Source: Maratus speciosus
Taxonomy: Eukaryota > Arthropoda > Arachnida > Araneae > Salticidae
Assembly (NCBI GenBank): GCA_963932465.1
Contig: OZ010791.1
Location: 323,659,283 to 323,723,282, forward strand
Length of the DNA stretch: 64,000 nucleotides
Reading direction: 5' to 3'
Shown: positions 12,330-23,244 of the stretch, piece by piece
How positions within the stretch are numbered: position 1 is the first letter of the stretch
Layout of the letters: each line of letters opens with the position of its first letter
The notes under the pieces: model-generated
Seen by the model: only the letters and a program-made list of their open reading frames with translations
What the model was told of the DNA's origin: nothing
Database searches by the model: none
Translations under genes and position numbers: made by a program

Positions 12330-12440
12330 TCACACAGCCAACTAAACGCAAAACGAACAGTCCAAGCCGGGAATCGAACCCATAACCATGGAAGAACGCT
12401 TCAGGGCTCTACCTTTCAGATACGCGGACGACACACAAAT
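12330..12440 (-). repeat. tRNA-derived SINE copy
   Basis: The minus strand reads a tRNA-like head with an exact B-box core, GGTTCGATTC at 12371-12380, and a box-A-like GGTAGAGC upstream. The tail contains GTTTAGTTGGCTGTGTGAAAAT, close to the tail of the other copies here. Stems are too degraded for a working tRNA. RNA polymerase III promoter boxes are typical of this class. Confidence 0.65.
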
Positions 12441-12589
12441 TATGTCTCTCACTCACTTGTCGGTAAGGCTGCAACCGCAGTACAATATCGAAAATTCTTT
12501 ATGAGCACACAACCCTGCGGTAAACATAAAATAAAATAAAGCCCAGCATAGCTGAAATATAAGCATTTTAATTAATTTTTCAATTCATT

Positions 12590-12745
12590 TTTACCAGCGA
12601 AATTAAGCACGAAATTATTAAATATTAAATACGTGAACTTTCAAATCGCTAACTAAGTGTAAAACCAACAGAGTGATGTCCAATCCGAGAATCGAACCCG
12701 GATCCTTGGAATAACGCTCAAACACTTTACCTTTGAAATACGTGA
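12590..12745 (-). repeat. tRNA-derived SINE copy
   Basis: The minus strand has a B-box-like GGTTCGAT at about 12691-12698. Its tail, with CACTCTGTTGGTTTTACAC, GTTAGC and TTTGAAAGTTCACG, is the same as in the copies at 12330 and 17998. The head is degenerate. Confidence 0.6.
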
Positions 12746-12854
12746 ATGATACTCAGCCTAACATATTTTACTTATATAAGTCGGTACGTCTGCAACCGCA
12801 GCACAAGAAGGAAAAGTCTTCATGACCGTTGTGAGTGATAAATGCAATTCTTAG

Positions 12855-12990
12855 TATCATCCTCGTAGCTCAAATGTAGAGTATTAGAGCGTTATTCAAA
12901 GGATGTTTTTTCGATTCCCCGCTTGGATATTTTTAACTCAGTTTTATGCTTAGTTAGGAATGGGAAAACTCACGTATTTAATATTCAATA
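12855..12990 (+). repeat. tRNA-derived SINE copy
   Basis: The plus strand carries CGTAGCTCAAATGTAGAG as box A, a degraded B box TTCGATTCC at about 12910-12918, and a tail with CTTAGTTAGGAATGGGAAAA and CGTATTTAATATTC. It is the same family as the two minus-strand neighbours, in opposite orientation. Confidence 0.6.
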
Positions 12991-13214
12991 ACTTTGGACG
13001 TAATCTCACTGCTGAAAATTTATTTAAAAATTTATTAAAAATACTTATATAGAAATTTTGTCTTTGAATAATGTTTAGATTTTTACCTTGTACACATTGA
13101 TTTCAACCTATCACAAGTTTAGACTGTTAGGCCTATTGTGTTGAACCCTTCTTTGTGTAAATTTGTTTGTACAGTGTTTCAACAAATAATTAATTACAAA
13201 AAAATTAATTCATA

Positions 13215-13940
13215 CAGTGACCTCTCATTCATACGACTCAAAAGTGACCGATAAGAAAAGTCATACAATTAATAAAGTCATATAAATGAGATATTACATT
13301 GTTACACAATATAACTGCATACATGTGTTGCATCGATTAAAAACAGAGGTTGTTGATAAAATACATTAATTATTTAAAAATGTTATAACAAAATATAGTT
13401 ATAGAATAAAAAATATAAAGAAGCATTTATTTAACATGTATTTTTTCGAAATCGGAAAATGGCGTGATATTGGTTTGCTATTGTTAGGGAAAAGGTGAAT
13501 AAATAATCCTATCTATGTCTGACGATGCTTTTTATCATTTCATTTTTTTAATTCAAAAATGCCAACGATTATTTAATGCAGCATTTGCGGAAAAGAATAT
13601 AAGAGAATATTTTTCCAAATGATCGACATTCTACTTTGTAAATTATTAAGTAACAGGATTTACGTATTATAATCTAAAACTTCGTTATAACTAAAATGGA
13701 AAACAGTTAAATAACATTTCTAAAAAGAAATAAAAATTTAAATAACTAGAAAAAAACTTTTAATTATTTATTTTGGTTTTAAAAATCCGTGTCGCATAAA
13801 TCAGAGTTTAGTGTCTTATAAGTGGGAGAAAACGTCTCGAACCGGGATAAATTTTACAGTTTTAACATAAGATACTGTCGGTTCGATATCTGAGGAAATC
13901 GATGTACAACGTAGGTAGTCGTATAAGTGAGAAAGCAATG
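13215..13940. mobile_element. TA-flanked Tc1/mariner/pogo-type non-autonomous element
   Basis: The left end CAGTGACCTCTCATTC follows TA at 13213-13214. The right end, read inward, is CATTGCTTTCTCACTTATAC and is followed by TA at 13941-13942. The two ends share about 23 bp at roughly 75-80% identity, both closing on ATACGACT. The 726-bp interior is AT-rich with no transposase-like frame. Terminal sequence and TA sites point to the Tc1/mariner superfamily. Confidence 0.65.
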
Positions 13941-13942
13941 TA

Positions 13943-14880
13943 CTACAATCCATTAACTGTAATATTTATAAATTTAAAGTAGATGACATACTTAACTGCA
14001 CTCATAAATTTTGCACACAACAATTTTATTCAATTTTTTGAGAATGGATGACACTATCCGGTCTGAAACCGTAATATGCTGAAATTAACTTTAAAATTTC
14101 AAAATGAAGAACTTTTTTTTTTTGCGTTTCAATAGTTAACTAGAACGAAACGTGAAAATTGTGAAACCTTTAACGCAGTTTTGCATGTTAGTTTGTACAT
14201 TATTACGGTCTTAGACAGAGCAGCGACATCTATTGAAGAGCTTCTGAACATATTTTAAAAATTACTATGTATACAAGCCATATGAGCAACCTATAAACTT
14301 GTGGCTTATTTCATCAATATAGTTATTACAGTTTATGATTGCTAAATTAAAAAATGCAGGCTTTCTTTTTAGGAACCTGGTCATATGCTAAAGATCTATA
14401 TGACCAGGGTATGTGACTGTGTCACGTGCTTACACATATTTGCTTTGTTCATTTATAGTTTAGAAATCCAGAATTAAAACAACAATTTCAAATTTGCAGA
14501 ACATTATTATATGCAGTAGCAGACGTAGTAGATTTATTATTTTTTTTATCATTATTATTATTATGATTGTTAGATGTAGAGTTATTATTATGGCATACAT
14601 TTATTACTATTACTATTCATTTTATTATTATTGCTGCTGAAATCTGATCACGTTAACCTCAGACAAGGTAGGATTTTAATAGAAAAATGTATGATTCAGG
14701 TGTTTAGAAGCTGTTGAATAAATACGCATGATATTGCAAGGAAGATTAACAAATAAAATACATATTTTTAAAATTATGGTAAAAAGAAGCTTGATGGGTC
14801 ATATGACTTATTTAGTACACACACATACTTCCTTCAAGTGCTAAAAGATGTAAGATAAAAATATTTAAAATGTTTTATTA
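13943..14880. other. AT-rich DNA with ATT-rich simple repeat
   Basis: No gene seen. An impure ATT trinucleotide repeat lies at about 14528-14635. A perfect 11-bp-stem hairpin, CCTGGTCATAT ... ATATGACCAGG, lies at about 14377-14409. Confidence 0.5.
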
Positions 14881-14886
14881 ATCTTT

Positions 14887-15660
14887 TTAGGGTTTCGTGC
14901 ATCTGACGAAACCCTATTCGTCTCACTCCTCTGTCTGTCTGTCTGTCCGTCACAGAGCCCGTTCTCAGAAACTATATCAGTTGAAGACTTGAAATTTTGC
15001 GTACTTATAGCTGGACACCTGAGATCAAACAACAAATCATAAAATTTTGAAAAAGTCGTAATTAACGGACGTTATTAATTAAAAACTCCCAATTTTACGT
15101 CTCATTAACGAAAAAACGGTATAAAATGAGTGCAGGTACGAACCGACTCTTGAAATATTTTCATTTCTCCTCCGGGTTGTCACACATCTGCGCTTCGAAG
15201 TTCTTCAAACAAAAAAGTGTACTGGATATTTTTTAATCGACTTGTATCTTAGAAAGTTTTTGGAAGAGATATTTTCTTACGCAGAAAAAAAATCTACTTT
15301 CATTTGGTATACAGATCGTTTCTCTGCGTTATGTATAAGACGAAAAATCCACTAAAAATCGATCGATAAAAATTTAATTTCTTTAATTGCAAAGACAAGG
15401 AAAACAGATTTCATTTTCGCGGGAAGCAGGTGTCAGGCATGATGGAGTTTGCGGTTTTCCGTAGTAGAATATTTTAATACGAAATTTAAACTTTTAAAAT
15501 ATTAAATTTTTAGATTAAATTTTCAGACATCCCGGCTTGAAATTTTTCGCTGACTTCCTGGATGCCCATTTTTAACTCCTATCTTAATTACAAGCTGAGA
15601 TATTAATTGTTATTTAATTAATTGGTTTTATTTCTATCAAATGCGTATTGTATTGTATTA
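14887..15660. repeat. Dispersed repeat with 5' hairpin and GTCT simple repeat
   Basis: The segment opens with a hairpin, GGGTTTCGT and ACGAAACCC around a 7-nt loop (about 14889-14913). It is followed by a (GTCT)n stretch and ACAGAGCCCGTTCTCAGAAA. The same style of sequence, with short GACAG-type repeats and a leading 'feel of sensory' leader, ends the 145-bp array at 27.7 kb. The right boundary is unclear and no frame is recognisable, so this is probably part of a dispersed repeat of unknown class. Confidence 0.4.
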
Positions 15661-15689
15661 AAAAAAACCCTAATGAAGGCACGTGATTT

Positions 15690-17410
15690 CAAGAACCGCG
15701 ATTTCATTTAAATTAGGAAATCTAACAAGGCAATCTGTTTGAAACTTCAAGATATCTTAATTCGATGTAGTTCGTAACACATAAGAAAAGTTAAAATAAA
15801 GATTGGCGCGTGAAATTTCTGGTAAATGGAGGGGAGGGGCGCTAATTTCACTAACTGGTTTATTTCTATTATGTACTTATCAGTCACGTGATGTTTCATT
15901 GCAGTATTCTTCTGAACGGTGTCCGATTTTTAAAAATAGAGCATAAATGTTACTTATGCCCGATAAAAATTTCAGACGTATTGATACCACTATTTTCGAA
16001 TAGAATTTTCAGAAAAAATATTAAATTATTGGTTAAGACGCCCCCCCCCCCCCTTCGACCCATGTATCTACCGATAGGTTGTGTAAGGGAGTTTCGCTCA
16101 GATACACTTTTTTAAGAATACAGTGCGCTCCCGGGTGGTGGAATGTTGAACTAACAGACCGCGATTCCATTTTAAGTAAGAATTCCAACAAAGCGATCTG
16201 TTTGAAACTTTAAGATAATTTATAACAAATACTAAAAGATTATAAAAAAGAATGGCGCGTCACATTCCAGTTGGGGGTGGGTGGAGGAAAGGGTAAGGGA
16301 CGCGAACAAAATTAGGCAGTATAACAGGGGTTTATGCACTGTTTGGTGTGCGGTTTTTTGATGGCGTGATGAGATGACTATTACTAATTCAATATCAAAA
16401 ATTTTATAAGTGTTCATACCACTATTTTCGAATAGTAATTTAAGCAAATATCTTAAATTCTTGGTTAAGACCGCCACCACCTCGACTAGCATATCTCCTG
16501 ATAGGATGTTTAACGGAGTTACGTTCAGATACAGTTTTGTTAAGAATAGAGTGCGCTCTCTCGTGCTGGAATGAGAAACTAACAGACCGGGATTTCATTT
16601 AAAGTAGGAAATAAAACAAGGCGATTAGTTTGAAACTTTAAGATAGTTTATAACACATAAGAAAAAGTTTATAAAAAATGGCGCGTGAAATTTCTGGCTG
16701 GTGGGAGGAGAAGAGGGGCGAAATATTTCTTTTTTTTTACCTTTGTGTTTCATACCGTTTCAGGTGGGGGTTTTTGGCGAAGTGCTCAGATACATGCTAA
16801 TTATTAAATATAAATATGTCAAAGGTTAAGTTACCACTATTTCCGAATAGTAATTTCAACAAATATCTTAAATTCTTGCTGAAGACCGCCACCCCCTCGA
16901 GTAACATATCTACTGTTAGGTTGTGTAAAGGAGTTTCGTTCACATACGCTTTTGTTAAGAATAGAGTGCGCTCCTTGGTGGTGGAATCTGGAACTAACAG
17001 ACCGCGATTTCATTTAAAGTAGGAAATCTAACAATGCGATCTGTTTTAAACTTTAAGATATTTTATAAACATGATATAAAATTATAAAGAAGAATGGCGC
17101 GTCACATTTCGAGGGGGGGGGGGGGAGGGTTGAGTGAGGTGCGCGAACAAAATTAGGAAATGTAACTGAACGATCTGTTTGAAACTTTAATATAGCTTAT
17201 AAAACATAACATAAATTTTAAAAATCATACCGCGTCAAAAATCATGGTGACCATCTGCCCACTCCCCCCGCTCCAAGGAGGTCACTTTTCTAAATTGGGC
17301 AGATACCCGTCATGTGATACTATATCGTAGCATTTCGTGGGGGGAGGGGGGCGAGCAAAATTAGGAAATATAACAAGGCGAATATGTTTGAAACTTTAAG
17401 ATAGTTTAGG
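15690..17410. repeat. Degenerate ~420-460 bp tandem array
   Basis: The block GCGATCTGTTTGAAACTTTA recurs at about 15733, 16193, 16620, 17036, 17173 and 17379, spaced 460, 427, 416, 137 and 206 bp. Units carry AACAGACCGCGATTTCATTT, ATGGCGCGT, a purine/G-rich tract and a TTACCACTATTT[TC]CGAATAG block. The last two units are truncated. Frames at 15888-16115, 16232-16492 and 16816-17022 are repeats of one another in part and are not genes. Confidence 0.75.
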
Positions 17411-17529
17411 ATGTGTTTGCCAAAATTTAGAAGGTATTCCATGGCGATAAATGTACTGGACGTTTTGAAAGAAAGTGTTTTGAAAGGAGTATTAAACGAA
17501 ACCCTTTGTGCGATCTATGATCACACTTA

Positions 17530-17890
17530 CCCACACTGTAAAAAAAAAATCTGCAGTTCTACAGATGTAAAGTTACATGCTTACTATACTTTCATCTGTA
17601 ACTGCACAAAAAAAAATCTGCGAATCTTCAAAACTAGTTTTTGTAAAGCTACAAAAATCTGTAACTTTACAAATGAATCTGCTAAAATTACAGTAATCTT
17701 ACTAAAATTTTATCTGTAACCTGGGTTGCAGTTACATGAAAAGTTCTAGGCATCCCAGTTTCCTAAAAAAATTTTAGTAATCTTACAGATTTTTTTATTT
17801 TCATCGCAAAAGTGCGTCTGTTACAGGAATTTTTGTTGTTACCTTTACATAAAAAGTTCTAGTAATCCCAGTTTCCTAGAAAAACTTAAG
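17530..17890. repeat. Short interspersed repeats of CTGTAAC/AATCT words
   Basis: A patch starting at CACTGTAAAAAAAAA (about 17536) repeats the words AATCTGTAAC, TTTACA and AGTAATC in both orientations. The start resembles DNA-transposon ends, but no convincing inverse partner was found. The 102-residue frame at 17411-17719 runs through this repeat and is not supported as a gene. Confidence 0.4.
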
Positions 17891-17997
17891 TAGAAGTGTT
17901 GAAAGTATTCATATTCTATGCTTGAGGAATGATTTTTCGCCCTTGTTTTTTTTTTTTCTTTTTTCTTTTTCTCTTTTACTTGAATGGAAATTTTATC

Positions 17998-18115
17998 CAG
18001 GCAAGCGTTAACCAATAACCCAGGTTCGAACCCTGGCCTGGATAATTTTTCACTCTGTTGGTTCTACGCCTTGTTAGCAGTGTGAATTAAAATTCTCGAA
18101 TTAAAAAAATCAGAT
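17998..18115 (+). repeat. tRNA-derived SINE fragment
   Basis: It contains a perfect B-box core GGTTCGAACCC at 18023-18033, then the tail CACTCTGTTGGTTCTACGCC and GTTAGCAGTGTGAATT. That tail matches the SINE copies at 12330 and 12590 read on their sense strand. The 5' half with box A is missing. Confidence 0.65.
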
Positions 18116-18748
18116 TTACTCTACCTATAGTTTTACTGATTTACCTATTCTATTCACATTCCTACTACAAATTATTTTTTATAATTCACCTCAGAAGAAA
18201 TAAAAAAGCAATTTAATCATCGAAATTTATTTGTTCCACAAATTTTTGTTGAACTTAAAGTACTCGGAAAATTACTTATTCATTGATTTTAGATGTTATC
18301 TTTTATTTGCATATATTTCATATATTTTACAATCCGTTTAATCATGTTTAATGTTTTCCTTATCTAAGGCTCAATATTTTCTCATCAGCTGTTATAATGG
18401 TTCTTTTGCGTGCAGTCTTGTAATGTCCGCAAATGCTTTTCTAAGCCTATAAGAGCAAGAAGACGTACTGCTTTACTTAGTAATTATATCTCATTACATT
18501 TCCCATTATGAAACACAGAAATTTGAGTAGTGAATGACTCTTTTACTAAATTATCTATTAACATCACTATATAAAAATTGATGTTTTAGTTGTAAAAGAT
18601 GTAACACACACATTTCTTTTTTATGAATAATATTTTTTTTAGCTTACATAAACTACACTAAGGTAGACGTGCATTTTAAATCCAAAAGGATTAGAAATAA
18701 ATCGAAAATCTGAGGAAGAAATTAATTCTAGATTCAAAATTGTAACTG
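18116..18748. other. AT-rich DNA, no gene seen
   Basis: No open frame, array or terminal repeat recognised. Confidence 0.5.
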
Positions 18749-18750
18749 TA

Positions 18751-20408
18751 GGGGAGACTAGGGAGGGATGACCCACTTTTTACAAAATGATTTCTTATTT
18801 TTTAAATATTGAACGTAAAATAAAATTTTATATATTATTTTATTTGTTATACAATCAGTTATCAAAATAAAATTGCTACATAATTGTAATATATAAGAAA
18901 TTTGAAAAATGATTGATTTTAATCATGAGAAAATAATGGTTCAAGGCTCCCCATATACGGGAGGGTTGACCCACTATATGGAAGGCTTGACCTACTTTCT
19001 TTTATATTGAAACATTTGTGAAGGGACGTACAATGAATTTAAAAAAAAGCAAAATAACTTTATGCTACATGCTTTAATTATTATAATTTTTTTTTGAAAA
19101 ATATGATGCTTAAACAAACCTGTTTAGACGCAATCGCAAGACAGAGGAGAAAATTTAGTTTTAAACAGGATTTTGTCTGAGCAAGTATAATTGTACAGCA
19201 GGGAAAATGAAATTTTAACATTTAAGATAGTATTCCAATAAAGATTGGTTCCGTTTTCATAGGGTTCCATTTTAGGAGCCACTGTCCCGCTTTATTTTTC
19301 TCCTTTCCCTACTGCCTTGTCCTCTACCTGAAAACTCTAGTTGTCACATAGTTTGGCTTCATCTCACTGTACTCATCCTGGTGAAATTTGTCTACATACC
19401 TTCCTAAAGTTTTTCGATCAATGCTATGATCTTTTGCAGCCGCATGAGCACTTATCATTAAAATATTTAACCCTTTAAGCTGTTAATCAGTACTTTCAGT
19501 ACTAAAATGTTGAAATAAATTATTGGCCCCGGAATTTACGAAAACTGTATTTGGAAATAAGAAAAAGACTATATTTCACATACATATTAAATGGAACAGA
19601 TTTCAGTAAAATTCTGGTGCCATTGTGGCGTTTGAAAATTAAAATTAAGTGGCTTCATAAACATACCATTGCCCCTGAAAGGGTTTAGACTGCTGCTTTC
19701 ATGTTTTCTATTCTTTTCCACTGCTTTTAGCTGTTGTTAGTAATATTTTAAATGGAAAAAGTTCCTATCAACTTTCCCATTTATATTTCATTGCATATTT
19801 TTCTTGCAGTGGATATTATAGTAATTTTTCACATCTCTCTTTAATCAGTTTTAAAATTTTTCTTTTCCATCACCACATTTTACGGTATTTTTGAAGAATA
19901 AATCTACATTTTTATTTTTATATATAACCATTAACCTTTCATTATGCACAGTGTATAATAAAAGATTTCCAAAACCACTTAATTGAGGGATCCTTGAGCT
20001 TCTGGTCAACCCTCTCTCACATTGACTGGGTCAAGCCTCCCCACATAGCCTTTTTCTAAAGAATCGCACATTATTATGATAAGCCTAACTCACTGTACAA
20101 TCTTTATGCCTGGAATGAAAGCTCGATATTTCTACATTACTTAAAACCTACATACTTAAATTTCTAGGATATATTTTATCTGAAAAAAGCTTACAAAATA
20201 TTTCTAAAAAACACAACTTTTAGGTTGAAATTGCTTCACAATTGATTTTTTTCCACCTATTTCAATTATCCTTATAAAATAAAGACTGTTGTTTGAGCAT
20301 TCCAGTAGCTTTGGTTGACACCTATTGATAAACTCTGAAATTCTTTTAAATAAGAAAACTGATGGGTGGGTCAAGCATCCCGTATGGTCAACCCTCCCTA
20401 GTCTCCCC
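18751..20408. mobile_element. 1.66-kb DNA element with GGGGAGACTAGGGAGGG ends
   Basis: The left end GGGGAGACTAGGGAGGG has an exact inverse at the right end (20392-20408), and both are flanked by TA. Inside each end the motif GGNTTGACCCAC recurs (left about 18960-19005, right about 20005-20040 and 20367-20395). Repeated subterminal motifs like these may be transposase-binding sites. No transposase frame survives. A degenerate TTAA-type relic sits inside at 19467-19687. The TA flanks would suit Tc1/mariner or a related superfamily, but I do not name it. Confidence 0.75.
19467..19687. mobile_element. Degenerate TTAA-type relic nested in the 1.66-kb element
   Basis: It starts TTAACCCTTTAAG and ends CTGAAAGGGTTTAG, an imperfect inverted pair of about 12 bp. 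The right TTAA is decayed to TTTA. At 221 bp it is similar in size to other TTAA miniature elements here. If real, it inserted after the host element. Confidence 0.45.
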
Positions 20409-20596
20409 TATATTTATATGAATAAAAATTTAAAAATAATTATTAGGCTGAATTAATATCGGCAGATCGACTTCTTGATGTTTGAGATCTTTTCACGTTT
20501 TTGTGAAGATACGTATAATATGTATAGAGGTAAAATAAGTTTTTTTAAAGGCAATCTTTTTTAAAGGCATTCTTTTATAAGCATTCAAAGTTTATC

Positions 20597-20804
20597 TTAA
20601 CACTAGAACGCCCGGAAGGAGCCGATCCGACTTCGACCACATGATTGAATGTCAACTGGAACCAGAAATTCTTTCATAAAATAAGTTAAATTTAAGCCAC
20701 GCAGATTTACATTAAATAAATCAGTCAAATAATTTTAAATAAAAATTCTGGTGTCAAATATTTTTATGAAACTTGAGTAAAATTTCCGGGCGTTCTACTG
20801 TTAA
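20597..20804. mobile_element. TTAA miniature element, CACTAGAACGCC type
   Basis: A 208-bp element flanked by TTAA. The left end reads TTAACACTAGAACGCCCGGA; the right end, inverted, reads TTAACAGTAGAACGCCCGGA. That is 19 of 20 matching. The interior is AT-rich and non-coding. TTAA sites with C-starting ends fit the piggyBac superfamily. A decayed TTAACACTAGAA word also occurs at about 24082. Confidence 0.8.
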
Positions 20805-21360
20805 AACATCATACCTAATTATATGACTGCATTTATCTTGTTAATAAACATTCCACGTCAATACGTTAATTTGGAGTGGGTTCTAATTATAGAAATTGCT
20901 CCATGTTCATTTAATCTTTGTAGAAATCGTGAACTATTGAATTTATTTAAAGTAAAAGTATTTTTGCTCTGCTTTTTCTATAAGATATGGAATGATAAAA
21001 TTAAGGGTTTTTTTTCTCAATCTATGATCATAATTTAATTATTATTAAACTATTAATTTATAAAAGTATACATATTTTAATTATTCCTCTCTTTATTTTT
21101 TTTTATCTGTTTTTACCTATTTATAAATTATATACTTTTACACAGCAGTTCGCATAATTTGATATCGTTTTGGACGTTAAAATAACTCGAATTTCTTTGT
21201 AACAATTTCTTACATATACCGTTGTAACTATAAAGAATATTTATAAATTTCTCAACTGCGGCCGGATTACAGAAAATATTAACATTAATTTAATATCACT
21301 AATTTATTAATTTACGAAAAAAAGTCTAAAAATTTCAAAATTTTGCATTGTCATTGGAAA
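20805..21360. other. AT-rich DNA, no gene seen
   Basis: A 71-residue frame (20823-21038) is hydrophobic and AT-codon-rich without recognisable features. Nothing else noted. Confidence 0.5.
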
Positions 21361-21362
21361 TA

Positions 21363-22134
21363 CAGGGTGGTCATAAAAAAACTTTGCCGATATATGGAAC
21401 TCTAGAGGCCGTTCCGTTAAAGCGATCGAGATGAGATTTCAGATTTAGTTATTCAGAGGTATGAGCTCGGGATTCTGTGAACGGCAACAAATTGGCGCTC
21501 ACGGTTACGGTTATAGGTACAGAAACTCAAAATTTTCGAATGACAACGCCCATTTTTTTCATCGCAAAATGCTCAGCGCATGCGAAAACCCTAAATGGCT
21601 CTGGAACGGTACGTTTATCGCAATAAACGGAAAAGTTATGCACGCACAAAAAACAGCTCAGCGAACGACCAAAAACAACACGATCGGGCTCACGGAGGAA
21701 ATTTGCATATGACAGAGGCAAGAATCCGTTTTCTACGCTGATTATCTGTCGAACTGCATTCTATGATTGTTGTCTTGCCTCTGTCATGTGCAAATTTCCT
21801 CCGTGCGCACCGATCGTGTTGTTTTTGGCCGTTCGCTGAGCTGTTTTTTGTGCCTGCATAACGCGTCCGTTTATTGCGATGCACGTACCGTTCCAGCGCT
21901 ATTTAGGATTTTCGCATGCGCTGAGCATTTTGCAACGGAAAAAATGGGCGTTGCCATTCGAAATTTTCGAGTTTCTGTACCTATAACCGTAACTGTGAGC
22001 GCTAATTTGTTGCCGTTCCCAGAATCCCGAGCTCATACCTCTGAATAACTATATCTGAAATCTCATCTCGATCGGTTAAACGGAACGGCCGCTAGAGTTC
22101 CATATATCGGCAAAGTTTTTTTATGACCACCCTG
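21363..22134. mobile_element. Foldback element with ~360-bp arms, Tc1/mariner-type ends
   Basis: The left end CAGGGTGGTCATAAAA follows TA (21361-21362). The right end is its exact inverse, followed by TA (22135-22136). The two arms, about 21363-21724 and 21774-22134, are nearly complementary throughout, around a ~49-bp loop. The arms are richer in GC than the flanks. Frames of 64-93 residues on both strands (21461-22048) arise because the palindrome mirrors itself and are not genes. CAGGGTG ends and TA sites suit a mariner-derived foldback. A transcript would form a very long hairpin. Confidence 0.85.
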
Positions 22135-22136
22135 TA

Positions 22137-23240
22137 CATCTGTATACATAAGTTTTGAAAACGAAGTTTATAATCCTAATATAGCAGGAAGTGAGTTTAA
22201 AAATGATTACAAAAATTTATCTTTAGATACAAAAACTAATTCAAATTAACTAAAAGTGTATAAAAACTTTAGTTATATTTTCTTCCGCGATTCGGTGCTA
22301 AAATACTTTTCAAGTCTCTTAATCAAACATAGTTTTAAAAACATAATTGTCTTAAAACTATTTTTGTATGCAACCTATTTAAGTTGATTTCGGAAACGGA
22401 AAAATACAAACAAGCCGCTTAACGGATACACACAATACTAAGAGTAAAAAATAAAACACACTACAAAGAGAAGTAATTTTAAAAGTGGAAACTTTGCATT
22501 TTGAATGAAGATGAAAGAAGTTATTTTTATTGTATTGAAATGTAAATGTACTTTCCCCACTTCTTACGCAGTTCATTTTAATCTTTATTTGCTTCGGATT
22601 TCCATTCTTCTTAAAAATTTGGAAATAAAAACAAACGAAATCAAAATGAGTCTTTATAAAATTCACTCTTAAGAAGTAAACTCTGTTTGTTACCTGCAGT
22701 GTTCAAACAAATATTTTGTAAATATTTATTTGAAGTTAAGCTTAATTATTGTACATTATACATATAATGAATTTTTTTGATAGGGAATAGCTTAAGTTTG
22801 ATTAACGAAGTTAAAATTTATTTGTAATTATTTTTTAAACAATAATATCTCTCATTTCTAAATATTAACATTTAAATAATTTTTCCTATTCATTGCCTTT
22901 TTCTACGTATTCAGATGACTAACACGTCAACACACTTGTATGCTTATTTGTTCTTCAACATTTGATTTTTTATCCCTTGCTGCACTCATTGGCGTTAGTT
23001 CTGATATTGTTTTACTGTGCAAAATGTATTTTTTAAATTCATGTTTATTTCAAAAATAATGTAAATAAAAATAGTTTAAAAAATAATAGCGGCAATGGTT
23101 CTTAAACGTTTCTTTATATACACAGAAGAGTTATATAGATTGTTTCAAAATGATTGGCATGATTACAAAAGAGAAAAAATTCGTTGAGAAAAGTCGGAAA
23201 AGGCAAATCTTAACACAATACAAAAGGAAAGCGTATTACT
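22137..23240. other. AT-rich DNA, no gene seen
   Basis: The 95-residue minus-strand frame at 22379-22666 is Phe/Lys-rich and has no recognisable domain. No repeats bounded. Confidence 0.5.
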
Positions 23241-23244
23241 TTAA

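Larger units (their letters stand above)
12310..13060. mobile_element. SINE cluster inserted in tandem unit 3
   Basis: A 751-bp insertion is bounded by a perfect 12-bp direct repeat, ATAGAAATTTTG, at 12298-12309 and 13049-13060. Units 1 and 2 are continuous at this point, which confirms the empty site. The insertion holds three tRNA-like SINE copies, two on the minus and one on the plus strand. A 12-bp target duplication fits LINE-mediated target-primed insertion. It may have grown by secondary insertions into a first SINE. Confidence 0.75.
9932..13200. repeat. Three tandem ~790-bp units, two with later insertions
   Basis: Unit starts at about 9932, 10725 and 11662 share long recognisable blocks: a CTTTTCAAC[TC]AATTG start, the region with GATCTTGTAATCT then ATAACTGCTAGA, and CAAGGATTTCTCACAGATT. 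Raw lengths are about 793, 937 and 1539 bp. Removing the ~140-bp hairpin insertion from unit 2 and the 751-bp SINE insertion from unit 3 brings all three to about 790 bp. The units are diverged, so the triplication is not recent. No shared open frame is preserved. Confidence 0.8.
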
